Below are positions 1 to 11,456 of a stretch of DNA of 64,000 nucleotides, piece by piece. This stretch comes from Macrotis lagotis. Taxonomy: Eukaryota > Chordata > Mammalia > Peramelemorphia > Peramelidae. The DNA lies in the NCBI RefSeq assembly GCF_037893015.1, contig NC_133658.1, positions 60,417,818 to 60,481,817 of the forward strand, given 5' to 3'. Numbering within the stretch: position 1 is the stretch's first letter; each line of letters opens with the position of its first letter. The notes under the pieces were generated by a model that ran no database searches, had not been told where the DNA came from, and was given only the letters and a program-made list of their open reading frames with translations. Both the position numbers and the translations under genes were made by a program.

Positions 1-600
1 GCTGTGACTAGGATTGAAATTTCAAGGAGCTGAGGCAGAACTGGAGAGGATGCTTACTGTACCATCTTGAGAAAACACCTCTCCACCAGGATTGTCCTCC
101 AAGCAATCACCAAGAATATGGGAGGATGAATGAGTGTGTGTGAATATAAGTGTGTGATACATGACTGGTAAGCTTGAGCTGTGCTCAGAAGCCTGTACAC
201 ATCAGTAAGTCTGTTTCCCTTAGTGTTGTGCTAGTGTCACATATCAGAATGATGCTCTCTGGACAAGGGGAAATCATAATCCAAATGGGACTCTAGAGAG
301 AAAACTCTCCAAATGCAAGTCCTGTATTTGCAATTGCAAATCTCATTAGAGACAGACCTCACAAAGGAAGAAAATCAGCACAAGTAGAGTGCTAGAGTCT
401 TTCAAAGTCTGCAAAGGTCTAAGGCTAATGGCAGAATGTCTTATGTTCTTTCCAGAAATAACTAATTTTTTGGAACAGCCAATGTGGGAATATATTTTGT
501 CTTACAAATTCATCGCAAAGGTTGAGTTTTTTGGGAGGACACTTTTGGTTGGGGGGGGGGGGGGAGATTGAGTGACTTTAGAGAGGACATGAGCCTTAGG
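1..600. other. Unclassified intergenic DNA
   Basis: No coding or RNA gene is recognised. A run of 14 G lies at 551-564. Confidence 0.4.
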
Positions 601-602
601 TT

Positions 603-800
603 AAGAGCCCGGATCTAGCCCGACCCCCTTATTTGACAGAAGAGGAAACTGAGATCCAGAGAGATCAAGTGCTTTGTCCAGGATAGCAATGTGAAGGGAG
701 GAAATCGTGAAGCCTCATCCCTGGTCAGTCAGGCGGCAACTATTAAGTTCCAGCCACTACAGGGCCAGTCATTGGGCTGAGCTGGGGATATGAGAAAGAT
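603..800 (-). repeat. MIR-type SINE fragment
   Basis: Antisense core text 'gaggaaactgagatccagag' followed by tRNA-related sequence is typical of MIR in reverse orientation. Confidence 0.6.
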
Positions 801-821
801 TAAAGGAAATCCCTGCTTTCC

Positions 822-1183
822 CTGACGGACCGGCTCATTCCATCAGTGCAACAATCAGCGACAATTTGGGACTGTCTGCGATGGAGAATACCAGCTGTAT
901 CCAGAGAATTGTGGAGTTTGAACAAAGACCAAAACCTATTGCTGTCAAATTAGAAAAAAAAACCCCTTATAATTATAATGTAATTTTGCTATCTCTTATA
1001 CTTTATTTTTCTTCCTTAAGGATGTGATTTCTTTCTCATCACATTCAACTTAGTTCAATGTATATCAGGGAAGCGAAGTAAATAAATACTAATAGAGTGC
1101 TTTTCTGTGGGGGTGGGGGAGGGAAGCAAGATGGGGGAAATTGCAAAATTCAAAATAAATAAAATCTTTCTTTAAAAAAAAAA
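822..1183 (+). repeat. L1 3' UTR, 5'-truncated copy
   Basis: Matches the 3' ends of the L1 copies at 52759-53133 and 56440-56816: 'ctcattccatcagtgcaac', G-rich GGGGGTGGGGG block, AAATAAATAAAATC and an A tail. It ends about 40 bp before the CpG island. Confidence 0.85.
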
Positions 1184-1224
1184 TCCGTATTTTCAAGAAG
1201 TTCACCAAGTGTTGGACGACCTAT

Positions 1225-1930
1225 TTAGGGAGGGGGCGAGGGAGGGGTCGGATTTAATCAGTCAGTGGGTTAATCTCGTGGTCTAGCCCTCCGCCGGCTG
1301 CAGGGCCGGAAGCAGGCCTCGCTCTCCCGGAGTCACTTCCGGCCAAGCGGGCGGAGCGCCTGCAGAGTCCGCTGAGGACGCGACAGTGTTTTACGACAGC
1401 GTTTTGCGACGGCACCACGACGGGGAGCCGAAGGCGGGGCAACACGTGGGGCGTCTTCTCCAACGCGGCGGTTCCCCCGGGGCCTAGGCGTGAGCCCCGC
1501 GGGCCACCGTCGGGGCGGCTGGTCCAAAGGGGGCGGGGCCCCCGGGGCGCCGGGGATAATGGCGGCCCCCAGCTGCGGACGGCGGCCGAGGGGGCCGCCA
1601 TGTTTGGTCCTGCGCATTGCGAGGACGCCTGCGCGTCAGCTAGGCCGCGTTCGCCCGCGCTGCCGGCGGTAGAGAGCGCGGGAAGAGCTTGCCGCGCCGA
1701 TGGACTTCCCCGACTGCCTCCCGCCCGCCTTCTTCTTGTCCGGCTCCCCCGGCCTGGACGATGCCCCCGACGTCCACCAGGCCCCCGCGTGGAGTGCCTG
1801 CATGGAGCTGCTGAGGCCCCCCGCGCCGCGGGAGCCCACGGTACGGACGGCCCGGCCGGCGGCTCCGGGCCTGGCGCGTGGCCCGGCGCGTGGCCCGGGC
1901 TGCCGCCCTCGTGCCAGCCGCCCCGTGCTT
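1225..1930. promoter_or_regulatory. CpG island and TATA-less promoter of TAF1C
   Basis: A sharply bounded GC- and CpG-rich block covers the 5' UTR, exon 1 and the start of intron 1. It holds GC boxes (GGGCGGGGCC near 1531-1540) and two YY1-like motifs in opposite orientation, at 1555-1566 (ATGGCGGC core) and 1595-1605 (CCGCCATGTTT), about 100-140 bp upstream of the start codon. No TATA box is seen. In human, ADAD2 lies on the other side of this promoter. No ADAD2 coding sequence is visible in bases 1-1250, so bidirectional use is only a possibility. Confidence 0.8.
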
Positions 1931-4900
1931 TATCAGATGAGGAACCAGGGCCCCGGAGTCCGGAGGACCCGGCTTCAAATCCGGCCTCAGACACTTAACA
2001 ACGACCTCTCCGCCTTGCAAAAACCTAAAAACTAAAAAAACAATAATAATGCGGCATCTGTGGCACCCACCCCGGGCTCACACCTTCCCCAGAGGGACAG
2101 AAAGGGTCTGGATTGTTCGGATTTGGCCCAGTGATGAGTTGGCAGGAGGTGAACAAGGGCCCTCCAACCCGGGCTCTCTCCTCCGTGCCACAGAAAGAAG
2201 ATGAGACTGGCATGGACCGATGGGCTCTTTCCTTGTCTCCCAGGTTAACCCCCAGCAGGAGGAGGCGTACGTGACAAAGTGGGGGAGATGGAATTCCGAC
2301 ACTCCTGGGCCCTTGCCCTTCCTGCGCCCCGCAGCTGGTGAGGGGCCCCTTCTGCCACAACCTCCCTGCCCGCCGGCCCTTTTTAATGGGCATAGGTCTC
2401 GAAGCTCCCTCTCCGGAAGCTTCCTTTAGCAGCCAGCTGAACGGATCACAAGCTAGAATGATCCTCCCCTTCTGGGATTGCATTTTTAGACTTTTATCTA
2501 CCTTCTTAGGACTTTCTCCTAAACTTCTTATTCTCAGACTCTCCCACACAACGCAGCTCCTTTTACCAAGAACCTTGGACCCCTTCTCCCTAGTCTCTAA
2601 TCTTTCCTTCAGATTCCTGGGAACCTGAGCCGACCTCCCAAGATCCGTGCTTCCTGGGGAGACTGACGCGTTCAGCCAGGACCAAGGCAAGAGCTAATGT
2701 TATAGAACAGGTAAGTGGGCATTGGGGCTTTCAGGGATTACTCTGGGCTCCGATCTTGGTCCTTGCAGTCTGTGGTCACTGTCTTTGTCTCTGTCCCCCT
2801 TAGCTCAACCAGTTCCTGTGCCATCATGGGGACATTGCCTTCGGGCCCCTAGGAATGCTGCTGCAGGAGAATTTTAACCTGGGAGAACCAAAGGTAAATT
2901 TGGCCACTGGATAACTGATAAAAGTGACCCACCGATGACACAGGAAGGTGATGGCAGTTTGACCAAAGGTAAGAAGTAAGTGATGCTTTCTCTCCAGAAA
3001 TCCCGCAAGGCTCGGACAGTGATGAATGCAGAATGGTTGTTCCAGGACCTCGGTGGACACCAACCCATGGGGCAAGTGACCCAAGGAGGAAAAATGAGAG
3101 CAGGGGTTGTGGACAGAGTTAGTTGAGAAGTCAGACCTGGGTGATTTTCAGATTGCAAAGAAGGGAGAGTTGAGAGGTGAGACTAGAATTTCCTCCACCT
3201 GTCTACCAAATTTCTCCCTGATCACCCCCACCATGCTAAGTCAGTGGCTGCATTGGAAGCCCCAGTGGGTTTAAGTCCTAGCTCTGACATTTACAGGTTA
3301 GGTGACTAAGCTTTGTTTTCTCATCTGTAAAATGGGGATAATAATCCTTACCCAACTTATCTTAAAATGTTGCTATAAAAGAAAGTGCTTTGTGCTCCTT
3401 TCTGTGTTCTGAAAGCAGTGGTCTGGTCTGATTTTTAGTTGGCTCTTTAATCTCCAGGTGCCCCTGGGCCCACTGGAGTACCCGTCAGCGACGGTTCTCC
3501 ATCCTGGGGGGAACTGTGCTGGGGAAGGAGGTGGAAGGTCTGCTCGGGGGGCTGCTGCATGAGGAGCTGGAGACCCGCTGGAAAAAGCTGCTGGATGAAG
3601 CTTCCACAGGCGGGAGTCTCACTTGGGTTCCAGGGACCAGAGCCCACATTGGGCAGCTGGTCTACCCAACTAGTCGAGCCCACGACCAGCTGAGTATCCT
3701 TTCCTGCCAGGGAGAAGGAGGGGGTGCGGGGGATTGGGAGAGACTGACCAAACGTGGAATGTTAAATCTATGCTCCAAGGATTTGGGCTGCATTGGGGCT
3801 CTATTAAAGTAGCTTACAAGAGATAGTGTCAAAGGTCCTTTCTAGGTCTTCAATTTTAAAACTGCCTTAGCTAGCTGCTCAGACTTCCAGAAGGTAAAAC
3901 TGTCCTCCACTGGTGAGCCTCAGGTTCTTGGGGACCCAACCTGCATCTTGCTCCGGGGACCAGTCCGGCAGGTGGTGACTCGCACAATCCAGGGGGAAGG
4001 TGAGGCATGTAAAACTCTGGCTCTGAGGCCCCATTTTCCACCTTTCAGCCTGCACTCATTGCCAGGCTGCTTCCTGATTTGGCTCCTGTTGCCTTTTGTC
4101 CCCTAGTCTTTGGCTAACTCCTACCCTCTCCTCAGCTCTGCTGGCTGTTCGCTCTGATCATCACTGTGCTGTGTGGCAGGTCAGTCGTCAAGGGCATCCC
4201 AATCCCCTCCAGGTACTGGAAATGGAGAAAGGAGCCACAGGGATCAGCCTCAGGTAAGGTGGATACCTGAGATATAAAAGGCTCAGGTACCACAGAAAGG
4301 AAAGGGGATCCCCATGCTGACATCACTCCCTCCATCCTTGCAGCCCTCATCTTCCTGGAGAGCTGGCGGTGTGCACCCGCTCAGGAGCTGTCTGTCTGTG
4401 GAGCCCACAGGATGGGTATGTTGGCCTCTGGGTCAGTCATGACCAGCCTTCCAACCCCTTCACTAAAGGCTTTCCCAGGCCTGGCTGCCATTATCTTCAG
4501 ACAGATCCATTCCTCCTGTCAGCCAAACAGAGACACATTTTTCTTCTTTCCCTAAGACTGCAGCAAATCCACAAAGACCCCAAGACTCTTGTCTTCAAGG
4601 ACCCATCTTCATGGCGTTGGGCAGACTTCACTGCCCACCCCCGGATGCTGACGATTGCTGACCGCACTGGAGTCAAACTCACAGATGTTCGGGTATGGAC
4701 TAAGCTTGGTAATTCTCACTGCCCACGTGAGAAGAAACTTTAGGGTATGTGGGATATCTGTATGGGCTGGCTCTATGGTCCAGAGGTGTGACCTCTCATC
4801 TGTTTCTCTAAACTCAGGCTCCCTCAGATTGTGGCAAGCTCCTTTTTCGTGTAGGAGCTGAAGCTTCATGTCAACGAGGGGAGCGAGTCTTATTGGCACA

Positions 4901-6821
4901 GTACTTGGGGACCTCCAGTCCTCTAAGTCCCACCCTTCATCTCATCTGTACACAGGTGAGTGAAATCTCCCTGCTTGGGGTCCCCATACCCCATTCTACC
5001 CACACACCCCATTCTACTACCCATACTCCCTACTCCCTCAGGCAGACACTACTGGGGTCTCAATGACCCTTTTCCCATTCCCCAAAGACCCCAGGCTCTG
5101 TACATGCAGAGTGGGTGTACTGCTCACCTGATCTAAGTCATACTACCCCCAGTTCTCTCTCTACCTGCTGGATGAGCGTTTACCTCTTGTGCCAATGCTG
5201 AAGTGGAATCACACTCTCATGTCCCTTCCGCTGCTGGGTCAGCTCCTGCCCCCACCCTGTCCTGGAGCACCGCTTCCCTTGATACTAGGAGGCCAGGGGG
5301 GCCATCTACGGCTGCTGAATCTCTCAGGTGAGGCCTGGGGCCAAGACCAGCAGGATTTAGGTGACAGTGCTTGGGTTGGGGTCTCCAACTGACTTCCACT
5401 TTCCCCAGGAGGGCCCAGTTGCGCTCTCCAGCTGGCAGCACCACCACAGTCACTCCCTTCACTTATGGACTCACTCCCTGGCTTTCCAGTCCTCGAACCA
5501 CATGGACAGCAGCTGCTGCAGAACCGTCTCAAGGCTCCCCTCACAGGTGTGGTGCTGTTGGAGATGGGAGGGTGAGAGAATGGGGATAAAAATGTCCATG
5601 GGATGTTTAGCAGCTGGCAATCTACTGTCTAAAATAAACAACTCAGGACTTGGGTTTTTCTTCACTGGTCTTTCCCCAGGTTTGGCTGCTGTTGTACCAC
5701 CAAGTTGCCCTAATCCCACCATGCTGCTATTCCAACTCTCAGCTGCCGGAGATGTTTTTTATCAGCGCCTCCGGCTCCAACCAGATGCCAGTGCCAAAAA
5801 TGCCCACTCTCTCCGAAAGAGTAACTCTTCCACTGACCCGTCTGATGAGCCAAGCCTCGATTCTCATGACCAGACCTCTGCTGCCCCATCTTCGGACACA
5901 ACTCTTGGTCCCAGTGCTGTTTCCTGGAATCCCCGGGCTGTTGCTTGCTGCCGCCGTTGGTTGAAGACTCTGATGCAGATTCCCCCAACCCCCCCTCTTT
6001 GGACACCCCCAACTTTCTCCCAACACCGTCACCATATCCAGTGGGTGAGGGAGGAAGACAAAGGGAAGGTCAGAGAGGGCCTGCAGGCTGCCATGACTGA
6101 AGGTCGGCTGCTGCAACAAGGGGACCTAGGCCCACTCCCTCCTTCTGATCCTCCTCCAGCACATGAGCCCTCTAACACATGTCCTGAGGACAAGTTGAAT
6201 GAACGTTTGGAAGCCTTCTGGGAGGGCAAGGGAGCCAGTTGGTGGAATAACCAGCAAGGTGGGACCCAGAAGCCTAGAAAGCGACCATCGCGGGAGAAGA
6301 GGCGAACCCAGCTCTCCAGCTCTTTTTCCTCTGCCAGAACTGACTCTGACTTTGACATCAGCAGCAGTGCTGGGGAGACTCTTAGCCCCCTGTCCAGGAT
6401 GTCTGAAACTTCTCAATCTCTGGAACTGACCCAGGAACCCTGGGCCCAGAATATACCACAGGAGCGGCGGCAGACAGTTAGAGACTATCTTGCAATCCTC
6501 CCTTCTCTAGATTCAGAAAGCTGCTCTACTTCCCAGTCCCAGAATCCTAGCAGCCAGACCCTCCCCAGTTCTCAGCCAGGGAGACGCTCAGGACTGCACT
6601 CCCAGAATCCAAGGACTCAGTCTCTCCTTTCCCCTTATCTAGGGGGCTCCCCTGCCTCCTCCTCTCAAAATCCAAACAGCCAGACCCTATTCTCCCCTGA
6701 CCCTGGGTTAAGCTCTATATTCCAGTCCCAGAATTCAAGCATCCAGATCCCATCCTCTCGGCACACTCCTTCCCTTGCAGGCTCACAGCAACTCAAGAAG
6801 AAGCCCCGCATGGGCTTCTGA
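1700..6821 (+). CDS. TAF1C: TAF1C, RNA polymerase I TBP-associated factor (SL1/TIF-IB subunit)
   Basis: Known role: the largest TAF of SL1/TIF-IB, which binds the rDNA core promoter in the nucleolus with TBP and recruits RNA polymerase I. Fourteen coding exons were assembled by phase: 1700-1840, 2244-2337, 2613-2710, 2804-2893, 2998-3071, 3458-3693, 3883-3999, 4136-4253, 4344-4415, 4557-4692, 4818-4955, 5153-5327, 5409-5546 and 5680-6821. They sum to 2769 nt, or 922 aa, against about 869 in human. The protein follows human TAF1C throughout: start MDFP, central [39 protein letters not shown] and the C-terminal KKPRMGF. The start is the family N-terminus in a good Kozak context. All introns are GT-AG except intron 5, which is GC-AG. 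No frameshift or premature stop is seen. The C-terminus carries four 21-residue repeats. The assignment is firm; exact splice points are inferred. Confidence 0.95.
1929..2050 (+). repeat. tRNA-derived SINE (WSINE1-type), partial, in TAF1C intron 1
   Basis: Contains 'ttcaaatccggcctcagac' and 'ccttgcaaaaacc', the 3' half of the SINE. It lies at the edge of the CpG island and keeps several CpG sites. Confidence 0.75.
3072..3457 (+). other. TAF1C: GC-AG intron 5 of TAF1C, with a MIR inside
   Basis: The reading frame on both sides requires the donor ATGGG/GCAAGT and the acceptor TCTCCAG at 3457. The nearest GT donor, 4 bp downstream, would shift the next exon out of the TAF1C frame. A MIR (plus) lies at about 3215-3415 ('tcatctgtaaaatggggat'). 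Confidence 0.85.
6537..6788 (+). repeat. 63-bp tandem coding repeat, four copies, in TAF1C exon 14
   Basis: Copies start at 6537, 6600, 6663 and 6726, exactly 63 bp apart. They encode 21-residue units opening with [27 protein letters not shown] and SQNSSIQIP (residues about 829-912). The units are diverged but in frame. They account for part of the extra length over human TAF1C, whose C-terminus has shorter Ser/Gln-rich text before the shared KKPRMGF end. Confidence 0.85.
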
Positions 6822-6953
6822 GGACCTTTGTGGATCATAGGATCCCCTAAAATCCCTGGACCTCAAGGAATTGCAGTTTTTGACTGAAAGGGGAACTAAT
6901 CCAACATCTTCATTTAGACGAGGAATCTGAGACCCAGAAAGATGTACACAAGT

Positions 6954-6959
6954 ATTAAA
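6954..6959 (+). terminator. Candidate TAF1C poly(A) signal (ATTAAA)
   Basis: ATTAAA lies 133 nt after the TAF1C stop codon and is the first plausible poly(A) signal downstream. AATAAA copies further on (near 7640 and 7842) are alternatives. No transcript evidence is available. Confidence 0.5.
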
Positions 6960-8764
6960 GATCAGCACTCAGTGCTACCTCCTTTCTTACCGTGCAGTAT
7001 TTACAAAGCTCACTCTATATCTGGCTCCACTGTTGGAAAGCTGGAATAGTCTAGTTGTTCAGGAAAGTTTCCATTTCAGTTTGCCTAGAAAAGTCCAAAT
7101 CTGGCCTATTTGCTTCAATATTAATCATTCTTTAATGGAAGATCACTGGAAGGAGCTCTTTATGCTCTAGGTCTGACACTTTTTTTTTGCTGATTACTGA
7201 AACTAGGGTCAGTAATTAAAGCATTTGACCTTGGGTATTTATTTTCAGTGGTCAGAGCCAAATGGGGAGACCTGTAGCCTTGAGCAAAGTCCTAACTTGA
7301 GGGAAAATATATGTATTTGAAGGAGAGACTTTGAAGGCTAGTCTAAGGAGTGGTATGAGGAACCATCTTGTAGCTGCTGCCTCTGATTTCTTCACTGGTG
7401 TCAATTCAAATTCCAAGCCTTTAAAATTTTAAATTTTCTATTAGCTAACAGCTTGCTAATCTCTTCCTCATTATCTCTAGGCAAATGAATATATCATAGA
7501 GACTCAAAACTCTTCACATTCCAACTTTCAGATTTGGGCAGCTAACCCAAGACCATCAATCTCCTTATGTGTCTAACTTGACCTTCTATACTCTTGGACA
7601 TCACCAAAGGCTGATTAAACAGTTCAGAGTTTTATTGGAGAAAATAAAAGTCTTATATGAATTGTCCCTAAAAAAGAAACCAAAGGAATATAAATTAAAA
7701 ACTAAATTGTTTTTGTTGTCATGTGGAATGATTTTGCAAAGAACTGGCTGAAAAATCGAAACATAGAAAAAGACACTGGGGGGGGTTGGGGAATGGAGTT
7801 TGAGTTTTGGCCTTATTACCCAGTGTCTTCTCCATAAATACCAAATAAATATTTGTTATTTAACATCAGGGCTGATCTTGGTAATATTTTTATATGACTA
7901 AATGAAACTACAAAATACATAAAATATCTGATAAATACAACTACATAACCCTATAACAGCATAGGACAAATAATTGGATAGTCCATCATTGGGCCATCCC
8001 AGTATAATAAGAGTGCTACTTAGATAATGCAATCCAATCACCTTGAAAAGCTCTTTAATGAAGTACAACAACCTGATGGACAAATTGTGCCATTATCTTG
8101 ATCAAGAGGTTGGGGACTATGGGCTTTGAATGTTGCCTTTGTGCTACCATTTGGTTTTAAGTTTATCTGAGTGGTGGTGGTGTTCCCCTGTAATGGAGGG
8201 GGAGGGGAAAATCTAAGCAGAATGAAAGTATAGGAGAGAGCTAAAGAGCTGGAATCAAATCCAGACCTAGGTAACTGGAATGAATAGTAATCAGACAACC
8301 TACTCCAAGAAAAGGAGTAATGGTGGAGGGGGGATTTCTGGAAGAAGAATACTGGGAAATAATGTGTACAAAAAACCCCCCCCAAAATTGAACTGATATA
8401 ACTTAAAAATGAAACTCAGCAACATACAATTACAACCATAATAATAAACTGAAATATTTTGGAAGGGAGAGGCTCCATCAAAGCTAATAGAAAACACTTG
8501 CTAGGAAAATGGCAAACCCATGTGGAAAACTACAGAAAGAATTGGAGATGCTCTGTATGTAAAGTGAGAACTAGTGAATGGGATTCAGTGCAAGCAAGAT
8601 TAAGATAAGAGCTGGCTACCATTATCTTACTGTGTCTTGGAGCAAGTCAAAACATTTTATTTTACGTCATGTTTCTTTACCTGAACAATGGAGTCCTAGA
8701 TATTCCAAACTTTTACTCAGCTGATGGGCTCCTCTCTTATTCAGAAATGAGCTTAATAGTAAGA
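6960..8764. other. Unclassified intergenic DNA after TAF1C
   Basis: AT-rich, with no coding, RNA gene or clearly named repeat recognised. Confidence 0.35.
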
Positions 8765-8963
8765 AGAGCATTTATTATAATCAATCTGAGTCTCAGATTC
8801 ACTTGCTGTGTGACCCTGAGCAAGTCACTTGATCCCATTTACCTTAGTTCCTCATCTGTAACCTAGGGACACCGGAGAATGACAATCCACTCCAGTATCT
8901 TTGCCAAGAAAACCCCTAAGGCCCATGCCCATGGGGTCACCTGGAGTGGGACATGACAACAAC
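8765..8963 (+). repeat. tRNA-derived SINE with RTE-like tail (MAR1-type)
   Basis: 'tgctgtgtgaccctgagcaa' is followed by 'ccactccagtatctttgcca', 'gggtcacctggagtgggaca' and a short CAA tail, the layout of marsupial SINEs mobilised by RTE. Confidence 0.65.
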
Positions 8964-8964
8964 A

Positions 8965-9085
8965 AAAGCATTTATTTTACACTTTATGATTCACAATGTG
9001 CAATGCATGTATACATGGATGATCTCATTTAATTGTCACAACAACCCTGGGAGGTAGATGCTCTTACTGTTTCCACTATAGCAAG
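8965..9085 (-). repeat. MIR fragment
   Basis: 'gatctcatttaattgtcaca' and 'caaccctgggaggtagatgc' are the antisense MIR core. Confidence 0.6.
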
Positions 9086-9404
9086 TACTTTGCTGAACCT
9101 ACTCCCCTAAAGGATGGAAGTGAAAGAGGATGGAGGGAAATGTTTGATAACTTCTGTGATTAATACATCTTATCAGCAATTGGTGCCTTTATAAAAACTG
9201 AAAAAGGAAACAAAAACTTAAGTCAATCTCTTCATCAATAGAATGTAAACTCCTTAATATGTTTAACATGATTGTGTACATATAACCTATAACAGATGGC
9301 TTCTTGGCTTGGAGGGGGGGGAGGAAAAATTTACAAAAAAAATGAATATTGAAATCATCTACATGCAATTTGGTGGGAAAATGCTATTAAGAGAAAAACA
9401 AAAG

Positions 9405-9500
9405 ACTAAGTTCCTTGAGGGCAGGGACTTTTTCACTTTTGTCTTTGAATCCCCCAGTGCCTAGCAGTGGGTTGGTACATGGCAGGTGTTTAATATGTGC
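9405..9500 (+). repeat. L2 3' end
   Basis: 'tccttgagggcagggacttt', 'cagtgcctagcagtg' and 'ggcaggtgtttaat' are the L2 3' UTR signature. Confidence 0.6.
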
Positions 9501-10209
9501 TGTTGATAGAGTCAATAACTTCTGGCTTCTAATGATCAATACTCTGTCTTAGTTTTCTTTCTATAGTGATAATGGGGAATTTTGCAACCTAATCAGGTAA
9601 CAGCTATTCAATCTTCTTTAAAGAAATAAAACTTCAAAAGGGAGAGGAATCATTGTAATAAAAATAATCAAGAAAATTGAATAGTAGTATAGCAAAAAAT
9701 TAGTTCATAACCATACTTTGTCATATATTACAATAAATTCTAGTTGGATATATTCTATAATTTTATCAATCATAAAGTTGGAAGAAAAAATAAGGAAATA
9801 AAAAAGACATTGCCAGAGCTGAGTAGCATTGGCCATGAGGAAGTGGTATCTAAGCTTAACTCCATCCTGGATTTAGAGTTGGAGAAAATTGGGCAGGATA
9901 ATCATAGTACCTCCATTCCTGGGTGGTTGTGAACCTCAAATGAGATTGTTCCTCCATTCCTCTCCTCTCATTGTGAGTGGTTCAACTAGAGAGGCAGTCA
10001 AAGAGATGGTAACAGTTTTGAGAGAAGCTCATGTAGTGCTGCCACCCAGTGAACTGGAACCAGTCAGGCACCAAGAATAGCCCTTACCGGACAGTTAATT
10101 TTCACTGCATAGACAAAATGTGTCGTTTTCAAAAATAAAATCATTTTATAATAGGAAAAGTCATGTTTAAAAAGAAGAGATTGGGGGAAAATCACTACAT
10201 TAAATATAT

Positions 10210-10390
10210 TACAGATTTTGAGCTGGTGGAGAACTGAGAAGTCATTTAGTCCAACCACTTCATGTTATAGATGAGCAAACTGAGACCCATGGAAGTTAAG
10301 TGGCTTGCCCAAGTTCACAGGGGGAATAAATGATGAGGGTAAAATCCAAATCCAGTGTTCATTCTACTGTGCTATTCTACATCTCCTGAA
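10210..10390 (-). repeat. MIR fragment
   Basis: 'gatgagcaaactgagaccca' and 'aagtggcttgcccaag' are antisense MIR. Confidence 0.6.
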
Positions 10391-10639
10391 TCTTGAAATC
10401 CAGAATCTAAAAAGTACCTAATTGAAAGTTATAGTAGCATCTATTCCCCCAATGGTAAAACAGTCAAGGAATGTGAAGAGACCATTACTGAATCATTATC
10501 CTTCATATTTTCCTGTTGAATTCTTATATATTCTTTTAAATCCAATTCCATGAAGCATAATTATGGAATCTATAAAGTAGAATCTCAGAGGCCATCTAGT
10601 ACACATGAAAAAGAATCCAGTCTGCTAGATGTGGAGAGT

Positions 10640-10716
10640 GTTACTCCTAGCCTTTTTTATATTCTTATGGGAGACAATTGGGGTTAAGTAACTTGCCCAG
10701 GGTCATACAGCTAGTA
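10640..10716 (-). repeat. tRNA-derived SINE fragment
   Basis: Shares about 49 bp ('ggagacaattggggttaagt' onward) with the longer copy at 11075-11215. It is the 3' half of an older marsupial SINE, in reverse. Confidence 0.55.
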
Positions 10717-10720
10717 TTTT

Positions 10721-10783
10721 AGCAAATTGTTTTTCACTATGGATCTCCTTCATTTGGAGATCCATAGTGAAAAACAATTTGCT
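10721..10783. repeat. Perfect inverted repeat, 28-bp arms, 7-nt loop
   Basis: 10721-10748 and 10756-10783 are exact reverse complements around the spacer TTCATTT. It directly abuts the SINE fragment to its left. No transposase or RNA family is recognised. Confidence 0.95.
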
Positions 10784-10894
10784 GTCTCCTAAGGTGTACT
10801 TTTGGATAACTTATTAGATTTTCTAACCCACATTGTTCCTAGTCCTGCTCCCTGAGACCAAGCAGAAAAGGTTTGATTGAATACAGACATGGTT

Positions 10895-11030
10895 ATCCAT
10901 TATCTTCTTCCTTCCCTCCCACCAAAATCTTCTTTTCCAAATTGAACATCTTCAGTTTCTCTAACCAAATACTCATATGGCATACCCTAAGGTTCTTCAT
11001 CCATCTAATTGTCCTCCTCTGCATGATGAA
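10895..11030 (-). repeat. L3/CR1-type LINE fragment
   Basis: Matches the antisense L3 3' region ('actcatatggcataccctaa', 'attgtcctcctctgcatg'). Confidence 0.5.
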
Positions 11031-11074
11031 TAAAACCTATGGAATACAAGGACAAAAAGGGAAAAGTCCCTAAA

Positions 11075-11215
11075 GGGGACTTTTTATATTATTCTGGGAG
11101 ACAATTGGGGTTAAGTAACTTGCCCAGGGTCATACAGCTAGTATTACAGATCCAACTGACTTCAGGTCTGGTACTCTGTTCACTGAACCACCCAACTGCC
11201 TCCCAAAATATATAC
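11075..11215 (-). repeat. tRNA-derived SINE
   Basis: In reverse it reads as a tRNA-like head ('ggttcagtgaacagagtac') followed by 'gaccctgggcaagttactta'. Confidence 0.6.
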
Positions 11216-11264
11216 AGCATAATTTTAAGAAGAAAGGACTATTAGCAAAGTGATCCTGAAGGGT

Positions 11265-11400
11265 CTGATGTAGGAGCTGAGCTGTTTGAAGGAAACTTGG
11301 GATTTTACTAGACTAGTAGACAGTAAAGAGCCATTGAAGTTTTTTTGAGTTGGAAAATGAGATGGTCAGATTTATGTTCTAGAAGTTTCAATATAGTGGT
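11265..11400 (-). repeat. L2 fragment
   Basis: 'agagccattgaagttttttt' and 'gagatggtcagatttatg' are the antisense of the L2 coding region. Confidence 0.5.
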
Positions 11401-11456
11401 CATGTAGGTTAGTAGTATCAAACACAAATAGAAACTGCATATTGACTTAGAAAACT

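Noticed and set aside
1254-2035. Long overlapping reading frames on both strands
   Set aside because: They come from the GC-rich CpG island, where stops are rare. Only the frame opening at 1700 matches a known protein (TAF1C exon 1), and it is spliced at 1840.
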